Source: Branchiostoma floridae
Lineage: Eukaryota; Chordata; Leptocardii; Amphioxiformes; Branchiostomatidae
Assembly: GCF_000003815.2 (NCBI RefSeq)
Contig: NC_049986.1
Span: 284,062 to 348,061 of the forward strand
Direction of reading: 5' to 3'
Length of the DNA: 64,000 nt
The position numbers were made by a program, and so were the translations under genes. This document shows positions 1 to 11,615 of the stretch, in pieces. Within the stretch, counting starts at the first letter, position 1, and the number at the start of each line of letters is the position of its first letter. The notes beneath the pieces were generated by a model that saw only the letters and a program-made list of their open reading frames with translations, had not been told where the DNA came from and ran no database searches.

Positions 1-29
1 ACCACACTGGTTTACTGCCGGACCTATTT

Positions 30-680
30 TCCAACTACAAACATCCCCGGCAAAACCGTCAAAAGCCACTTAACGATAAAACGCCACGTACGTTTCTTCA
101 CTGTCTCAAGAGCTACCCACATACCAAATATCAGATCAATCTGTCATGCCGTTCATGAGATTTTCTGTCCACAGACACGCACCCTACAACGATTTGCACA
201 CATACCTATTGCATTCTGCTAATTACCTCCTAATTTGCATAATAATCATACAATTATGTACATCACTACCTAAGCTATCTGTATACCTACAGTCATTCCG
301 ATCCATCGACCCCTGCTTCCATAATTCCTTCTCAAAACCTAACACAAGAATGACTTTCACCGCCCCAGCAAAACCCCTAAGTGGCCAAAACTTACACACC
401 TTACTATTCATTTACACAGCTACTTACCACTTAAAAATCATCACCCAAACATGTCCCGAAAAAAAATATCAAAACCGGAAGTTCTGCTGCAGTACAATAA
501 CACTCCGCTAGAGCGCCCTGCCGTAACGCAATTCCTACCATTCCTTCGTCATGTCTAACCCTACCCACATACCAAATATCAAAACAATCCATCCATGCCT
601 TCCCCACTTATCAGGCTGACAAACGTCCCTCTCACAAAAAAGCAGCACTCAAAACAAACCCTTCGTTTCACGAAGGGAAT
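30..680. repeat. Dispersed repeat, copy A, ending in a hairpin
   Basis: Copy A matches 1970-2628 along its whole length (shared blocks around 'CTACCCACATACC', 'CCGGAAGTT', 'CCGCTAGAG'). The two copies diverge immediately after a 19-nt hairpin at 659-677 (CCCTTCGTTTCACGAAGGG), which marks that end of the unit. Related, more diverged copies lie at 41690-42150. No coding capacity is credible; the 121-codon open frame inside is not conserved in copy B. Class unknown; a rolling-circle or other hairpin-ended element is possible, but no CTRR end is visible. Confidence 0.7.
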
Positions 681-821
681 AACACATAAAACAATAACGT
701 TGACCACATCAACGCCGTCATTGGTGAGATCCACATAAATGATCTTCACATCCCCAGCGAACACCTACAAAATGTGATGGCTGGTGTCGTCACGGAATGC
801 TCCTCCTCAGGTACATAAAAG

Positions 822-1250
822 TATAACTTCCATTTTGGGCTTGCGGCTTGGAACTCATGGAACTTTTCAGATGACCCCTTGTCTCTTACCCAATCGTTTT
901 AATAACCTATCGGTACAACTGACATGAATCTGCTAACTAGCACTTGCGACCTAACCTAGATTAAATTGCAGAGAAATCCAGACATCAAAGTATAACTATC
1001 CATCTGGGCTTGCGACTTGTGAGTCATTGAAATTCTGACATGACCACGTGTCTCTTACCCAAACGTTCTCGCCACATATCAGTACAAATGGCGGGATTAT
1101 GCTAATTGGCACTTGTGACCCACCTTTAATCAATCGCTGGGAAATCCAGACATGAAAGTACAAATAATATATATGGGCTTGCGCTTTGCAACTCATGGAA
1201 CTTTTTAGATGATCCCGTGTCCCTTACACATGATCAGGAAAGGCGACAAT
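822..1250. repeat. Diverged tandem repeat, unit about 165 bp
   Basis: Three successive segments beginning near 826, 990 and 1156 share 'GGGCTTGCG', 'CTCATGGAACTTTT', 'GTCTCTTACCCA' and 'GAAATCCAGACATSAAAGTA'. The third is partial. Confidence 0.7.
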
Positions 1251-1964
1251 CTTCGAAGGGAAAAATTTACCGCAAGGAAAGCCAATTTTTGAATTTTCAG
1301 CGGATTTCTTTGGACATAGGAATGTTCAGAGGTCTCATAACTTTGACAAATTCTAGATAAAATTCACCAATACGTTGCAAATGGACATAAAAACCAAATG
1401 GTGAGTTGATAAAATTTCAACTTTGAGATGTACATCGCATGTATTTGTCCAAGTATTGACTTTTCCGGGTAGAGTGGTTAATTTCCAACCATTTAGCCAG
1501 GTTATGGGAGCCCTACTGACGACCATGACAAGCCGCGCGTCGCCCGGTGAATTCAGTCCAGCTGGCCCAAGTCCTGCCGTGACTACAAGTTACTGTGAAA
1601 ACAAACCCTGCTTTGTTCAACAATGTATTGTACCGGTAGTAACTGTTATATGTACAACCCTTTTAAAACGTATAATATAGGCCCCTGTAAACAATATCGT
1701 CATTGCCCTTATTCATTGCCCTTATTAATCTACAGATTATCAAATCTTATAGGAAACATTTACACCCCATCATGTATAATGTACTGTCCCTATAGTACCA
1801 TTGTCTTGTAATCGTCTGGTATATATAAGTCGTGCTGTCCTCTATTGCGCAACTATGACCTTTGGGGTCACTTCCTGTGGGGACGGGGCCCAAGCTCAAC
1901 TGCACGCAGAATGACGTAATTCCTAAATATAAACCACTATTGCGAAATCGCCACACTTAGCACA
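1251..1964. other. No gene seen; isolated TATA-like motif
   Basis: No supported coding exon. A TATATAA motif near 1821 precedes the second hairpin-ended repeat by about 150 bp, but nothing downstream supports a promoter. Confidence 0.4.
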
Positions 1965-1969
1965 CTAAA

Positions 1970-2628
1970 CACTATTTTTCAAGTACAAACATCCCCTGCA
2001 AAACCGTCAGAAGCCACTAGACGAAAAAACACCTCGTACTTTTCTTCTCCTTCTCAAGAACTACCCACATACGAAAAATCAGATCAATCTGTCATGATCT
2101 TACGTAGGTGGATTGTTCACAGACATGCCGTATACAAGAATTCTACACATACCTATTGTATCATGCAAATTACCTCCTAATTTGCATAACAACCATACAA
2201 TTATGTACAACATTACGTAAGCTGTCTGCATACCTACAATCATTAACATCCATCAACCCCTTCTTGCATTATCCCTTCTCAAAACCTAAAACAAAAAATA
2301 CTTTCACCGCCCCTGCGAAACCCCTAGGTGGCCAAAACTTACACACCTTACTATGCTTTTACACAGCTACCTACCACTTAAAAATCATCACCCAAACAAG
2401 TCCCAAACAAAAAATAGCAAAACCGGAAGTTCCGCTGCAGTACCATAACCCGCCGCTAGAGCACCCTGCCGTAACGCAATTCCTGCCATCCTTTTGTCAT
2501 GTCTAATCCTACCCACATACCAAATATCAAAACCATCCATTCACGCGTTCCCTAGTTATCAGGCTGACAGACGACCCCCTGACATCAAAACAGCACTGAC
2601 TACAAACACTTCGTTTCACGAAGTGAAA
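1970..2628. repeat. Dispersed repeat, copy B, ending in a hairpin
   Basis: Second copy of the 30-680 repeat, same strand. Its terminal hairpin at 2607-2625 is CACTTCGTTTCACGAAGTG; relative to copy A a C:G pair has become an A:T pair, so pairing is preserved. Similarity to copy A stops within a few bases of the hairpin. Confidence 0.7.
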
Positions 2629-2639
2629 AAGCGTGGAGG

Positions 2640-3939
2640 TCCATACATTTGCCGAAACCATTGATCGCACTCATGATAATGTTTTTTTTTTTCTAAACAG
2701 CTAAATCAACTAGCTAACGCTCGGTTAAGTACGTAGACACTAGACAGCATAACATATTTAAGCCCCAGGCTTCATCTTAAGCCTAGCTTACCACGACATG
2801 CGGAACACTAGCCGACTCAGGTCGGCAGTAGTTCGGTAGCAGTCTTACCAGTTTAGGTCACGTCTATCTTAGCTCCAAACATGTCTGAACATGTCCATCT
2901 CCCGAATGCTATCTAATATAACCTATTTTCAGCAATCCCTAACTTTAGTCGGAGACTAGCGAATCATTCCTGACTGATTACCAACCGATCGCTAACCCTC
3001 TCACGAATTAAACTGGACATAATCAGTGATTTTAAAAGAGTGGTTATTTTCGCTTTTAACCAAAATCATCCTTTCTTCTATTTTGTAAACATTACCAAGA
3101 CATCAAATTTGGATCACAGATGGCTCCATTGCGGCGTTTATGGTTCTTTCTACTTTTGGCTGGGTGTCGGTAGTGTGAAGTTCGGGGGTTATTCGCCTTC
3201 GTCCCGGTAATTGTCATTTTGCTTGGGTAGATAGTAGAGATTTGATAGCAGAGATTTGTCTACGATCTTGGGGTGAATCGTCGGTAGGTTGGAAACAAGC
3301 TCGGAGTAAGTCAGTAGTGTATATGGCGTGGTTAAGATGTCTATTTGACCGCTGACTAACGCCAGAACACCAGCCGAATACTAGCCGACCTTGCCGAACA
3401 ACAGCCGACCACCAGCGAACCCATTCCAGACCTGCCATTCAGAGCCGAATGTTTTGAACATTTCAAAATATTCGGATGGCGAAGAGGATTACCAGCTAAC
3501 CGAGCCGAGCGTCAGCCAACTACAGCCGACTCCAAAATCACTCCTAACCATAGTCGGGAGAGAGTCGGGAGCTAGATTCGGCTATTTGTGCAATCTACGC
3601 CCTCGTAGCTCCGGAGCGCACGGTCCAGCTCCTTAACAGACGGTAGCAAAAATAGGCAGAAGAAAGTAAAATAAAAGCTGCTCCCTTTCCTCTCAAAGGC
3701 TCAGCATAGTCACTGACATCCTGTCTTCCAGCCAGTCGTTTTAGTTTTCGCCGTGAGGGATGTATTTGGAACCGATCCAGTACAAATTCCCGGCGGTCTG
3801 CGCTTAATAAACACTCTCAGTACCGTAAAAATAGCCGGGAGCTCACGAGCTATACATTCGTACGCTCTAATTAGTCACTAAACCCCCCCTACCCAACTCA
3901 TATACAAACACTTAGCATTTAACCAAAAAAAAATAAAAC
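2640..3939. other. No gene seen; AGCCGA-rich sequence
   Basis: Repeated short motifs (AGCCGA, CTAGCCGAC, GTCGGGAG) around 2800-3000 and 3370-3570 suggest an old satellite or an eroded element. I cannot define a unit or a coding exon. Confidence 0.35.
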
Positions 3940-5520
3940 AGACGGCGCAAACTTTATCTAGGTATGCCATGCGAGCTACATGTACATATGGGCGAAAGAA
4001 CCTGTAACAATTGTATTGCAAAATCGGTGGAAGACGAAATACGTTTTATTTCTAACTGCCTCTCTAATGACAAGGAAAGAAAGGAGTTATTTGAAGAGGT
4101 ATGCAAAACACACAAAAATTTCCAAACGCTTACCGATGAAAACAAAACAAAACTATAACGCTGTTAACGTCACATAACCAACTCATCATAGAAAAAGTGG
4201 GGTACTCCGTCCTCCACTGCTTCCAGAAAAGAAGTCAAACCCCAAATGCGTAGATTGTAGCTCTCAGCAGTCCATATCATTGATAGAATAGCCACTTGTC
4301 TACATTTTTCACCATTGTTATCTATACCAAATTACTTTATTTTATGTATGTTTACTATATTTACCTCCATGAAATGCCGTGGAGGTTATATTTTCTGTTA
4401 TGTGTCTCTGTCTGTGTACAAGATTAATCAGCTGGATGGATTGGTTTCATACTTGTTGTGTTGGTGGGGTGTGATAAAAGCTCAAATCGATGAGATTTTG
4501 GGCGCCGTACCTGTCGTTATAATTGATGTAATTATATCAGAAATCACCCCTATATCTGCGATATATTGGAACAGGCATTGTGCTTTAAGTGTTTGTTAAT
4601 GGGCTTAACTCCAAGCAGATAGCGCGGTGATTTGTATGGCAGCTGTTTGGGGAACCCCGAGTTTTTTAAATATGATAATTAGTTTTATTTATGTCTGCTT
4701 AGGATATCATGGAGATGTGAAGCGTAAGTATAATTGTAAGACAGCGTACATTTAACGGTAATGCTTAACAGGTATGGATGTCTCACATACACATGTGACA
4801 TGGTGATTAAAATGCCATTAGGTCCTCTCATCTTAGATGGGTTGGGTGTCAGAAGTTTTATGGGCGATACAGATGTTCTGATTTCGTTACGATAAGGGAC
4901 AGTTGTTAGTTGTCTCTTTCATAGCCAATGGTACTTGTTTTTAGCAGACGGGGTTGGCGCCAAGTATTCATCTTACAGTTGGTGTAGGGCTGTCAGAGGA
5001 AAGTGTGCATCTCGTTTTTGTACCGTGTGAACAGCTGAAGTTATGACATATTGGTAGAAAATCAAATCACCATCTGACTAAAGTTGGCCACATCCCTTCT
5101 TCGTTCTGAGTTTCCGAACTTCCTCCCACCACACCGCTCTGAGGCACATAGTCGAACCTCAATAATGCTGACAACCTTAGACAGTTTAAATGCCAAAAAA
5201 TCACGCTTCAGGAACACCACGCTACCATATGCCGTCGACCTCTTAAACGCACATTACACGATTAAGTGTCACATTTTAATAATTACTAATCAGATGGACA
5301 TCCTCTGTGTCATTGAATAAATAGACCACTACTTTACCATAACATTTATAACCATTACTCTCAAATACAACCGACTATAAACATACATACCATCCACAAA
5401 AAAGCAATAAATATTTCATGGAGGTATGAGGTCCCCGAACTCTAGTTTCTGTATGTTTCATGTTGCAATCAGCCCTCGGGCAAGAACTTGCAAATAAACT
5501 TCTTATAATCCACACAGGCA
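3940..5520 (+). mobile_element. LINE 3' fragment, split by an inserted element
   Basis: Codons 3964-4158 encode a LINE C-terminal Cys/His segment (CNNC...EDEIRFISNCL). Both this and the following 3' UTR match the minus-strand remnant at 40190-40840. The match stops at about 4351 and resumes at about 5442 ('TCTGTATGTT', 'CTCGGGCAAGAACTTG'), so roughly 1.09 kb was inserted into this copy. Dead, 5'-truncated. Confidence 0.75.
4352..5441. mobile_element. DNA-transposon-like insertion with inverted ACCTCCATGAAAT ends
   Basis: This segment interrupts the LINE 3' UTR. Near its left end is TTTACCTCCATGAAATG; near its right end is the complement, TATTTCATGGAGGTA, followed by GAACTCTAG. The same terminal sequence (CTAGAGTT..GACCT..ACCTCCATGAAATA) occurs at 40030-40064, and related solo ends occur near 39908 and 61645-61665. 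No transposase is seen, so it is probably non-autonomous. Exact ends and target duplication are uncertain. Confidence 0.5.
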
Positions 5521-5635
5521 TTCAAAAGAATCGGTGTAAGTTTCATATCTATTGAGTTTGGGGAGATATGCCAGTGCGCGTTCAGCAAGAATTATAGCTT
5601 TCATACTGAGTCTCATAGAGATACTCACCAAGCAG

Positions 5636-5792
5636 AGGTTAGGCTCCGGCTGTTTTTCTATAGTCGTTTTTATCGGGCTTTCTATTTTGTATTGTATCTT
5701 GCATTGGCGGATTTTAAGAAACATGATAAAATGGAAAGCCTGATAAAAACGACTAAAAAGCAGTAAAAAAACAGCCGGGCCTCACCTCTTCT
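5636..5792. mobile_element. Small foldback element (MITE)
   Basis: The left arm GGCTCCGGCTGTTTTTCTAT..CGTTTTTATCGGGCTTTC is repeated inverted at the right as GAAAGCCTGATAAAAACG..AACAGCCGGGCCTC. About 45-bp arms around a short centre; no coding capacity. Confidence 0.7.
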
Positions 5793-6540
5793 TGCAGAGT
5801 AGCATAGAGATACCATGTGCATCTTCTACTGAACAAAGCGGCCGTAGAATAGACCATAAATACCTTATTATTTCACCGCAATGTTCACAACAAACATCGT
5901 TGGTCTCTTGCGATTTGGTGACTTGGGTGCTAGTTTGTCTTCCTACTGTCAGCCAAGAGAAAACTGAACAATTAATTTGCCAGCCAGTGCTTATCTATTG
6001 CTGTGCTATGATATCACACAGTACCTGTATTATGCATAGAGAGTCTATTCCAGGAAAAACAGGATTGAGACGAGTCAGTCCTATGGATATAACGTCATGT
6101 AAAATGTCATGTGGCAGACCTATTACTCCATCCGTTGCTGCGCCAAGTTACATTGACTGTCACCTTGTTGTAAATCGTACTTTATATAATCTCCAAGCAG
6201 ATCCTACGGTAGTATAATATAGTATCAAAAGCTGCCAAACGAGCCAACGAAGCCGATCTAAAACTTATTCTGGAAATGTGGTATAATACTGCAACAGGAT
6301 ATCATTTGAATATTAATAACCTATTGAATGTATTACTGCGAGATTTAGAGAGTGAAAATATGATCACGCTAACGTCTTATGTTGTTATCTTGGTAGGAAA
6401 ACTTTTTCATTTATAGAAATCGTGAGATATCAAAACTGTCCATCAATAAGTTTATTTTCTTCATTAAGTACTTTTACATCATGGAAAAAAAGTATAGCCA
6501 CACGCCAAAACAAATTTTATCTACACATGTAGTGGATAAT
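5793..6540. other. No supported gene; one unexplained open frame
   Basis: A frame at 5792-6217 (+, 141 codons, Cys-rich) starts at the edge of the foldback element and contains no recognised domain. A good acceptor-like sequence (CTCTTCTTGCAG) lies at its beginning. I do not call it a gene. Confidence 0.3.
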
Positions 6541-7021
6541 CAAAGTATTACACTACAAACTACACAACCTTACATGCTACAGAGGGACTATCTAACACGT
6601 TCACATACCTGACTCCATAATCAAAGTATTACACTACAAACTACACAACCTTACATGCTACAGAGGGACTATCTAACACGTTCACATACCTGACTCCATA
6701 ATCAAAGTATTACACTACAAACTACACAACCTTACATGCTACAGAGGGACTATCTAACACGTTCACATACCTAACTCCATAAGCAAAGTATTACACTACA
6801 AACTACACAACCTTACATGCTACAGAGGGACTATCTAACACGTTCACATACCTGACTCCATAATCAAAGTATTACACTACAAACTACACAACCTTACATG
6901 CTACCGAGGGGCTATCTAACACGTTCACATACCTGACTCCATAATCAAAGTATTACACTACAAACTACACAACCTTACATGCTACAGAGGGACTATCTAA
7001 CACGTTCACATACCTGACTCC
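6541..7021. repeat. 81-bp tandem satellite, six units
   Basis: Units start at 6541, 6622, 6703, 6784, 6865 and 6946 and are almost identical. Read on the minus strand each unit contains a 5' splice-site consensus, GTCAG|GTATGTG (one unit has GTTAG|GTATGTG). The same satellite, inverted, begins near 63880 and runs off the window. Confidence 0.95.
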
Positions 7022-7812
7022 AAGGTATCGAACTGACTGAGCAGACAAGCACATCTTCCAAGCTTAACTAACATAACAATGGAATATCTACTTGGCCTAC
7101 GAGAGGCCAGTGATTTTGAACGGTCGCCGTTGGACACATAACATCGTGCAAATACGCACTGTTTCCCTCCTTTGTTAGCCTCTACTAGGCTGTCTCTACA
7201 AACTATTGCAAATTTGTCAAATAGACAGACAACGAACCATGTGACCTAGTCGGTACAAACATGGTACAAACCTACAGTTAGAGACATATGACATATGTGT
7301 TTTCTGTCATTTGGCCAATTTCCGCTTTTTTTTCAGCGACATGTGAAGCCTGGCAGTGGCTATTCCTTTGTGTGCGAGTGCTAAATGTGCGGAACGAAAC
7401 GGTCGGCACACTATTTTCCTTGGTCAGAATAAACAGCCACTAAACAAGGGTAGTCGACAGGCGGGCTGGAGGATACAAACAAAGACAACAATCTTACCTT
7501 GTGAATACTGGCGGTAACGAGTCCCTTTCTCGAAGACAAAGAGATCGATGTAACCTTCTTGCTTTGACTTGAGCACAAAAGTGTGTACGTGTCTGCTCCA
7601 AAAGCTCCAGACATTCCAGACAGACACGTTTGACTGTTATGCAAATCCGAAATGCTCTGACCAATCAGGGCTCGTTTCTGACACACTCACATGGAGGCCT
7701 CCTTTTATTTCAGACAATCGTGCTTGCAAATACGTTATACACACTGGTAACAATAATGACAGCTTTCATGCATTTTCTATCGTCTATTCTATAAGTAACT
7801 GAAGGCGACATC
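7022..7812 (-). repeat. Left arm of a long inverted duplication
   Basis: The reverse complement of this region aligns through most of its length with 62768-63880, interrupted by small indels (for example an extra stretch of about 110 bp at 63242-63350). The left boundary joins the 81-bp satellite in both copies; the other boundary is sharp at ATGTCGCCTTCA (7800-7812 against 62768-62782). The shared part includes a promoter-like block and a putative first exon. Confidence 0.85.
7499..7700 (-). promoter_or_regulatory. Putative promoter and first exon (left copy)
   Basis: On the minus strand the order is an inverted CCAAT box (ATTGG; plus-strand CCAAT at 7661-7665), an octamer ATTTGCAT (ATGCAAAT at 7639-7646), then about 140 bp to a consensus donor CACAAG|GTAAGA (exon end 7498). 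All three elements and their spacing recur in the inverted copy at 62903-63068. No TATA box is visible. A short frame spans the putative exon in both copies with partial similarity (LSGMSGAF...VTSISLSS), so it may be coding or untranslated. Downstream exons are not found. Confidence 0.45.
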
Positions 7813-7817
7813 TCTTT

Positions 7818-7934
7818 TTATATTTCAGCCATACATAGTATGGTGAAATATATTGTTATATTTCAGCCATACATAGTATGGTGAAATATATTGTATTCGT
7901 AATGTTTCTTTCTTTCTTTCTTTCTTTCTTTCTC
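7818..7934. repeat. Tandem palindromic 38-mer and TTTC microsatellite
   Basis: Two tandem copies of a unit containing the near-palindrome TTTCAGCCATACATAGTATGG..TGAAA (about 7826-7890) precede a (TTTC)n run at about 7908-7934. Confidence 0.8.
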
Positions 7935-8089
7935 CTGTCAAATCTTCAAAGTGATTCATCTCCGCCGTTCCTGGACCGAATGACCTGAAATTCGGCACAG
8001 GGGTAGAGTGGGCCAATACCTTGATGCTTTTTTCCCATTTTTTTTCATATCTGCCTCTAAAATGATTTTATTGAGATTTTTTGGTTAAT

Positions 8090-8700
8090 TTTAGACCAAA
8101 ACTGTATATTTTGGCCCCTGTACCCTGGTATTACAACCAAATGAGCTGAAATTTGACAGAGATGTGCCTTGATAATGCCCCCATATAAATTCGATAACAC
8201 TTTTGGTGTACAGCACAACAAAATGCTTATTTTTGCGATTTTTTGACCAATTTTTGACCAAAAAAGGACACTTTTGGCCCCTGTACCCTGGTATTACAAC
8301 CAAATGAGCTGAAATTTGACAGAGATGTGCCTTGATAATGCCCTGATATAAATTCAATAACACTTTTGGTGTACAGTACAACAAAATGCTTATTTTTGCG
8401 ATTTTTTGACCAATTTTTGACCAAAAAAGGACACTTTTGGCTCCTGTACCTTGGTATTGCAACCGAATGAGCTGAAATTTGACACAGATGTGCCTTGATA
8501 TTCCCTTCATATAAATTCAATAACACTTTTGGTGTACAGTGAAACAAAATGCTTATTTTTGCGATTTTTGGCCAATTTTTGACCAAAAAAGGACACTTTT
8601 GGCTCCTGTACCCTGGTATTACAATTAAATGACCTGAAATTTGGTATAGATAGGCATTAGATACTTGGTAACAAGATTCAGGTAAAATTTTTGACATAAA
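8090..8700. repeat. 163-bp tandem repeat, about four units
   Basis: The block 'TTGGCYCCTGTACCYTGGTATT' recurs at 8111, 8274, 8437 and 8599. Related single units lie at about 9210-9330 and inverted at 13480-13630. The long minus-strand frame through the array is a by-product of the 163-bp periodicity. Confidence 0.9.
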
Positions 8701-9960
8701 CAACTTTAAAATGATTAATTTTGGCACTTTTCTGAGGGGAAATTTGTTTTCTTTTGGCCTCCTGACGTGACCTTCCGTGACCCCGCACAGAGCCACACCT
8801 GTGCGCGTCAGCCGGAGAGTTAATTGAATCAAAGACCTAGCCAATCAGCGATGAGGAGGCCAAAGGCTAATTAATATTCATAAGCGGGGCCTCATGATCT
8901 CGTATATAGCAGTGTTCCCGCCAGGGGGAGCGAAGCCCGCCTAAGGCTCTCGCATTTTAGACTATTCAGAAGGCTTTATATTGTATCAGTTCTTAGGGGC
9001 ATATCTATGATAATCGCAGCAGTCACTTAACTTCTCTTCAGGAGTTTAGCGTAACACTATTTCAGGTCAAACCGTCAAAGGCAACTAAAAACAAACTTTA
9101 ACGTTACTGAGTTCAACAGTACTTATAACTTGTTATCCGAAGTTGAAACGCTAGCGATGGTATTTTCGCTGCGCTGTTAGCTCTGTGCGACTGTTGTTGA
9201 CGGTCTTATAACGGTATATTTTGCACCCCTGTACCCTGGTATGAGTAACATTTGGTATAGATAGGCATAAGATAGTTGGTAAAATGATCCAAGTAAAATT
9301 TTTGGCATAAAGTACTGTAAAAGGCTTAATTACAGCACTTTTTTTAGGGGAAATTGGTTTTCTTTCGTTCTCCATGCCATGACCTTTCGGACGTTCACCC
9401 CACAGAGCCGACATCTGCACCTGCGTCTAGCCGGCAGGAAGAGTTAATTCAATTAATGGTTCAGCCAATCAGCGAAGAGGAAAGCGAAGGCTAATTAATA
9501 TTCATAAGCGGGACCACACAATACGTTAACTTGAAGACTCAGGCCGTACAGACTTCTCGCCAGGATTTTTTCAAAGCGTCGGACAGAGGTCCGGGGGCCG
9601 CCGAATGTCCCAGGCGGGGTCCAGGGGCAGGGCCACTGTGGGGGGGGACCCAGGTGGGCGAAGCCCCCCCGGAAGCTCTTGCATTTTAGACTATTGAGAA
9701 GGCTTCTTTTATCAGTTTTTTTAGGGCCATATCTACGATAATCGTAGCAGTCACTTACTTCTCTTCAGCAGTTTGACTTATATTTCGGGTCAAAGCTTCA
9801 AAGACAACTAAAACCTCATAAACAACAAACTTTACTTAGTTCAACAGTATACAAAAATATTGTACGGGTTGCCATCCTTAGTTGAAGCGCTTATTTATAG
9901 CGCTAGTATCTTCGCTGCGCCTTTAGCCGCCGTGCGACTTTTGTTGACGGTCTGATATCC
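8600..9960. repeat. Tandem duplication of a promoter-like block
   Basis: Copy 1 (about 8600-9215) and copy 2 (about 9216-9960) share, in order: the 163-bp family unit, a block with AGCCAATCAGCG and CTAATTAATATTCATAAGCGG (8840-8890; 9462-9510), GCATTTTAGACTATT, GTTCAACAGTA and TTGTTGACGGTCT. Copy 2 has an extra G-rich segment (9590-9670). A CCAAT box followed by an AT-rich core suggests promoter activity, but no gene follows that I recognise. Confidence 0.75.
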
Positions 9961-11235
9961 CTACGTCGCCGCCTCGCTGATATTCCCACGGACATGTTTC
10001 AAGAAAAATACCCAGCAAAAAACGCTGTTCTGCGTCAAATTCTATTCTATAAAACATGTGGGACTCAGTGTTACAGTCTAAATATTTTGTAGAAGCACCG
10101 CTGTAGGAAAGAAGGTCCAAGCAATGTAAAACATCACGTAGCATGAAGTTTGCTGTCAACTGGCACACAGCACATGACTGTTTGAAACTCTAAGTCTAAT
10201 CAACAGCCGTGTTTGATTGATAGCCGGCGGTCCTTTGATGAAGTCGGCGAAAGGTGCGTTAGTTAGAAAATCTGCGTTTAGTTTTGATACGTAATTATAA
10301 GTTAGACAGTGGCGAAAATGATTATTTTCTCATCAATATTTCTCTTCAGAATTATTTGAACTTAATTGTACATCTAAACAATTGGCTTACCTGTGCAATG
10401 TTTATATGATTAATGATCAGTGTACTGAAATCATGTGTAACGTATGGCTCCTAGTCAATAGATCAGCATTTTCTCTATAGTGACCACCTGTCTATAGTGG
10501 CCACATTTCCTAGTGCTGTTGTTGTTTGACATAAACTTTGAACATTTAAATTGTAAGTAACTTTTAACTGCCAGAGTTTCAGCCCAATAAAACACTCTCA
10601 GCGCCAGGGTATGAACAGACTGACCAGACAGACGAAAATAAATCCTCGAACAAGGTTCAATCGTATCTTCCGGGTCTGGCAGGAAGTTGTTAAACTAAAA
10701 TAAGAATAGGCTCGATGGCTGATTGCATACAAAGTAAAACAGTTTAACAGTTTTACAGCTTGAAGAAAACAAACGCTCCTACAGTACCTGCACCTGCTTG
10801 ATAATTATTAAATCGTATGCCCTACTTGAATAAAAAAAGTTCACTGCAATAATAAATGTACCCACATCACAAGGAGCTTATACTTTTTTAAACTTACACC
10901 TAGTTATCGTACTGAAAATTGTTAATGACATTACATGAAGTCATTCAACAATTTTCAGTCATGATGAAAAGTTTCTGAATGGAAGGTGTGATTATTGTCA
11001 TTTTCTGAAAAATAGAAGCAAGCTCTGTTTTTACCTGGAATCAATTCACAATACCAGTCCACTTTGGGGGATAATGTACTGTTAAGAGGATGTTCCATTT
11101 TTGCGCAGGGGTGATTTGGAACAGTCCAATGTTGCGTGGGAAGGGGTATGGCTGAAATATGCTGTATTTGCTCTTAAGCAAATGTCGGCCTTTCTAGTTT
11201 TTCTTTCTATTTTCTATTTTTGGACAGACGAAAAC
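9961..11235. other. No gene seen
   Basis: AT-rich sequence on both strands without supported exons, RNA genes or clear repeats. Confidence 0.4.
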
Positions 11236-11264
11236 AATGTTTTGTAACTTATATCAACAGTGCC

Positions 11265-11463
11265 ACTTCACGGTACAGAAGGTAAAGGTAGTATTTTACC
11301 TCCCCGACCGAAGTCAAGTACCCATTTTCACACCTGGGAGAAGTGAGGAAGGTCGTGTAAAGTGTCTTTTGCAAGGGTACAACGTCGGGGGCGCGGCGGG
11401 GATCAAACTCAGGACCTATAGATTCCGAGCCGAACGCTCTACCTGAGTTACGCCACGCCCGAC
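11265..11463 (-). mobile_element. tRNA-derived SINE
   Basis: The head at 11389-11460 folds as a tRNA on the minus strand: acceptor arms GGGCGTG and CGCGCCC pair, with a box-A-like TAACTCAGGTAGAGCG and a box-B-like GGTCCTGAGTTTGATCC. It is followed by a non-tRNA body (to about 11270). A second copy of the body (CCCTGACCGAAG...AGTGAG) starts near 11530 and is cut by the sequence gap. No tRNA function is implied. Confidence 0.8.
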
Positions 11464-11615
11464 GTCACAAACGTCCATGACTTTTCGCTGCATTACCATC
11501 CTCCATCTGACTCTTTGTGTGGCTATTCTCAAACATGGGACCTCTATTTAACGTCCTTTTAGAGGGATGTCCCTGACCGAAGCTATGTACTCATTTTCTC
11601 CAGGATAAAGTGAGA

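Noticed and set aside
5792-6217. 141-codon plus-strand frame
   Set aside because: Starts at the edge of a foldback element; no domain, no codon or homology support.
6541-7021. CRISPR array
   Set aside because: The units are contiguous 81-bp tandem repeats without unique spacers, in a eukaryotic context.
8091-8844. Minus-strand frames of 139 and 205 codons
   Set aside because: Produced by the 163-bp tandem repeat; successive units are read in shifting frames and no domain is present.
11389-11460. Functional tRNA gene
   Set aside because: The cloverleaf-like sequence continues into a SINE body and a second body copy lies nearby; it is the head of a tRNA-derived SINE.
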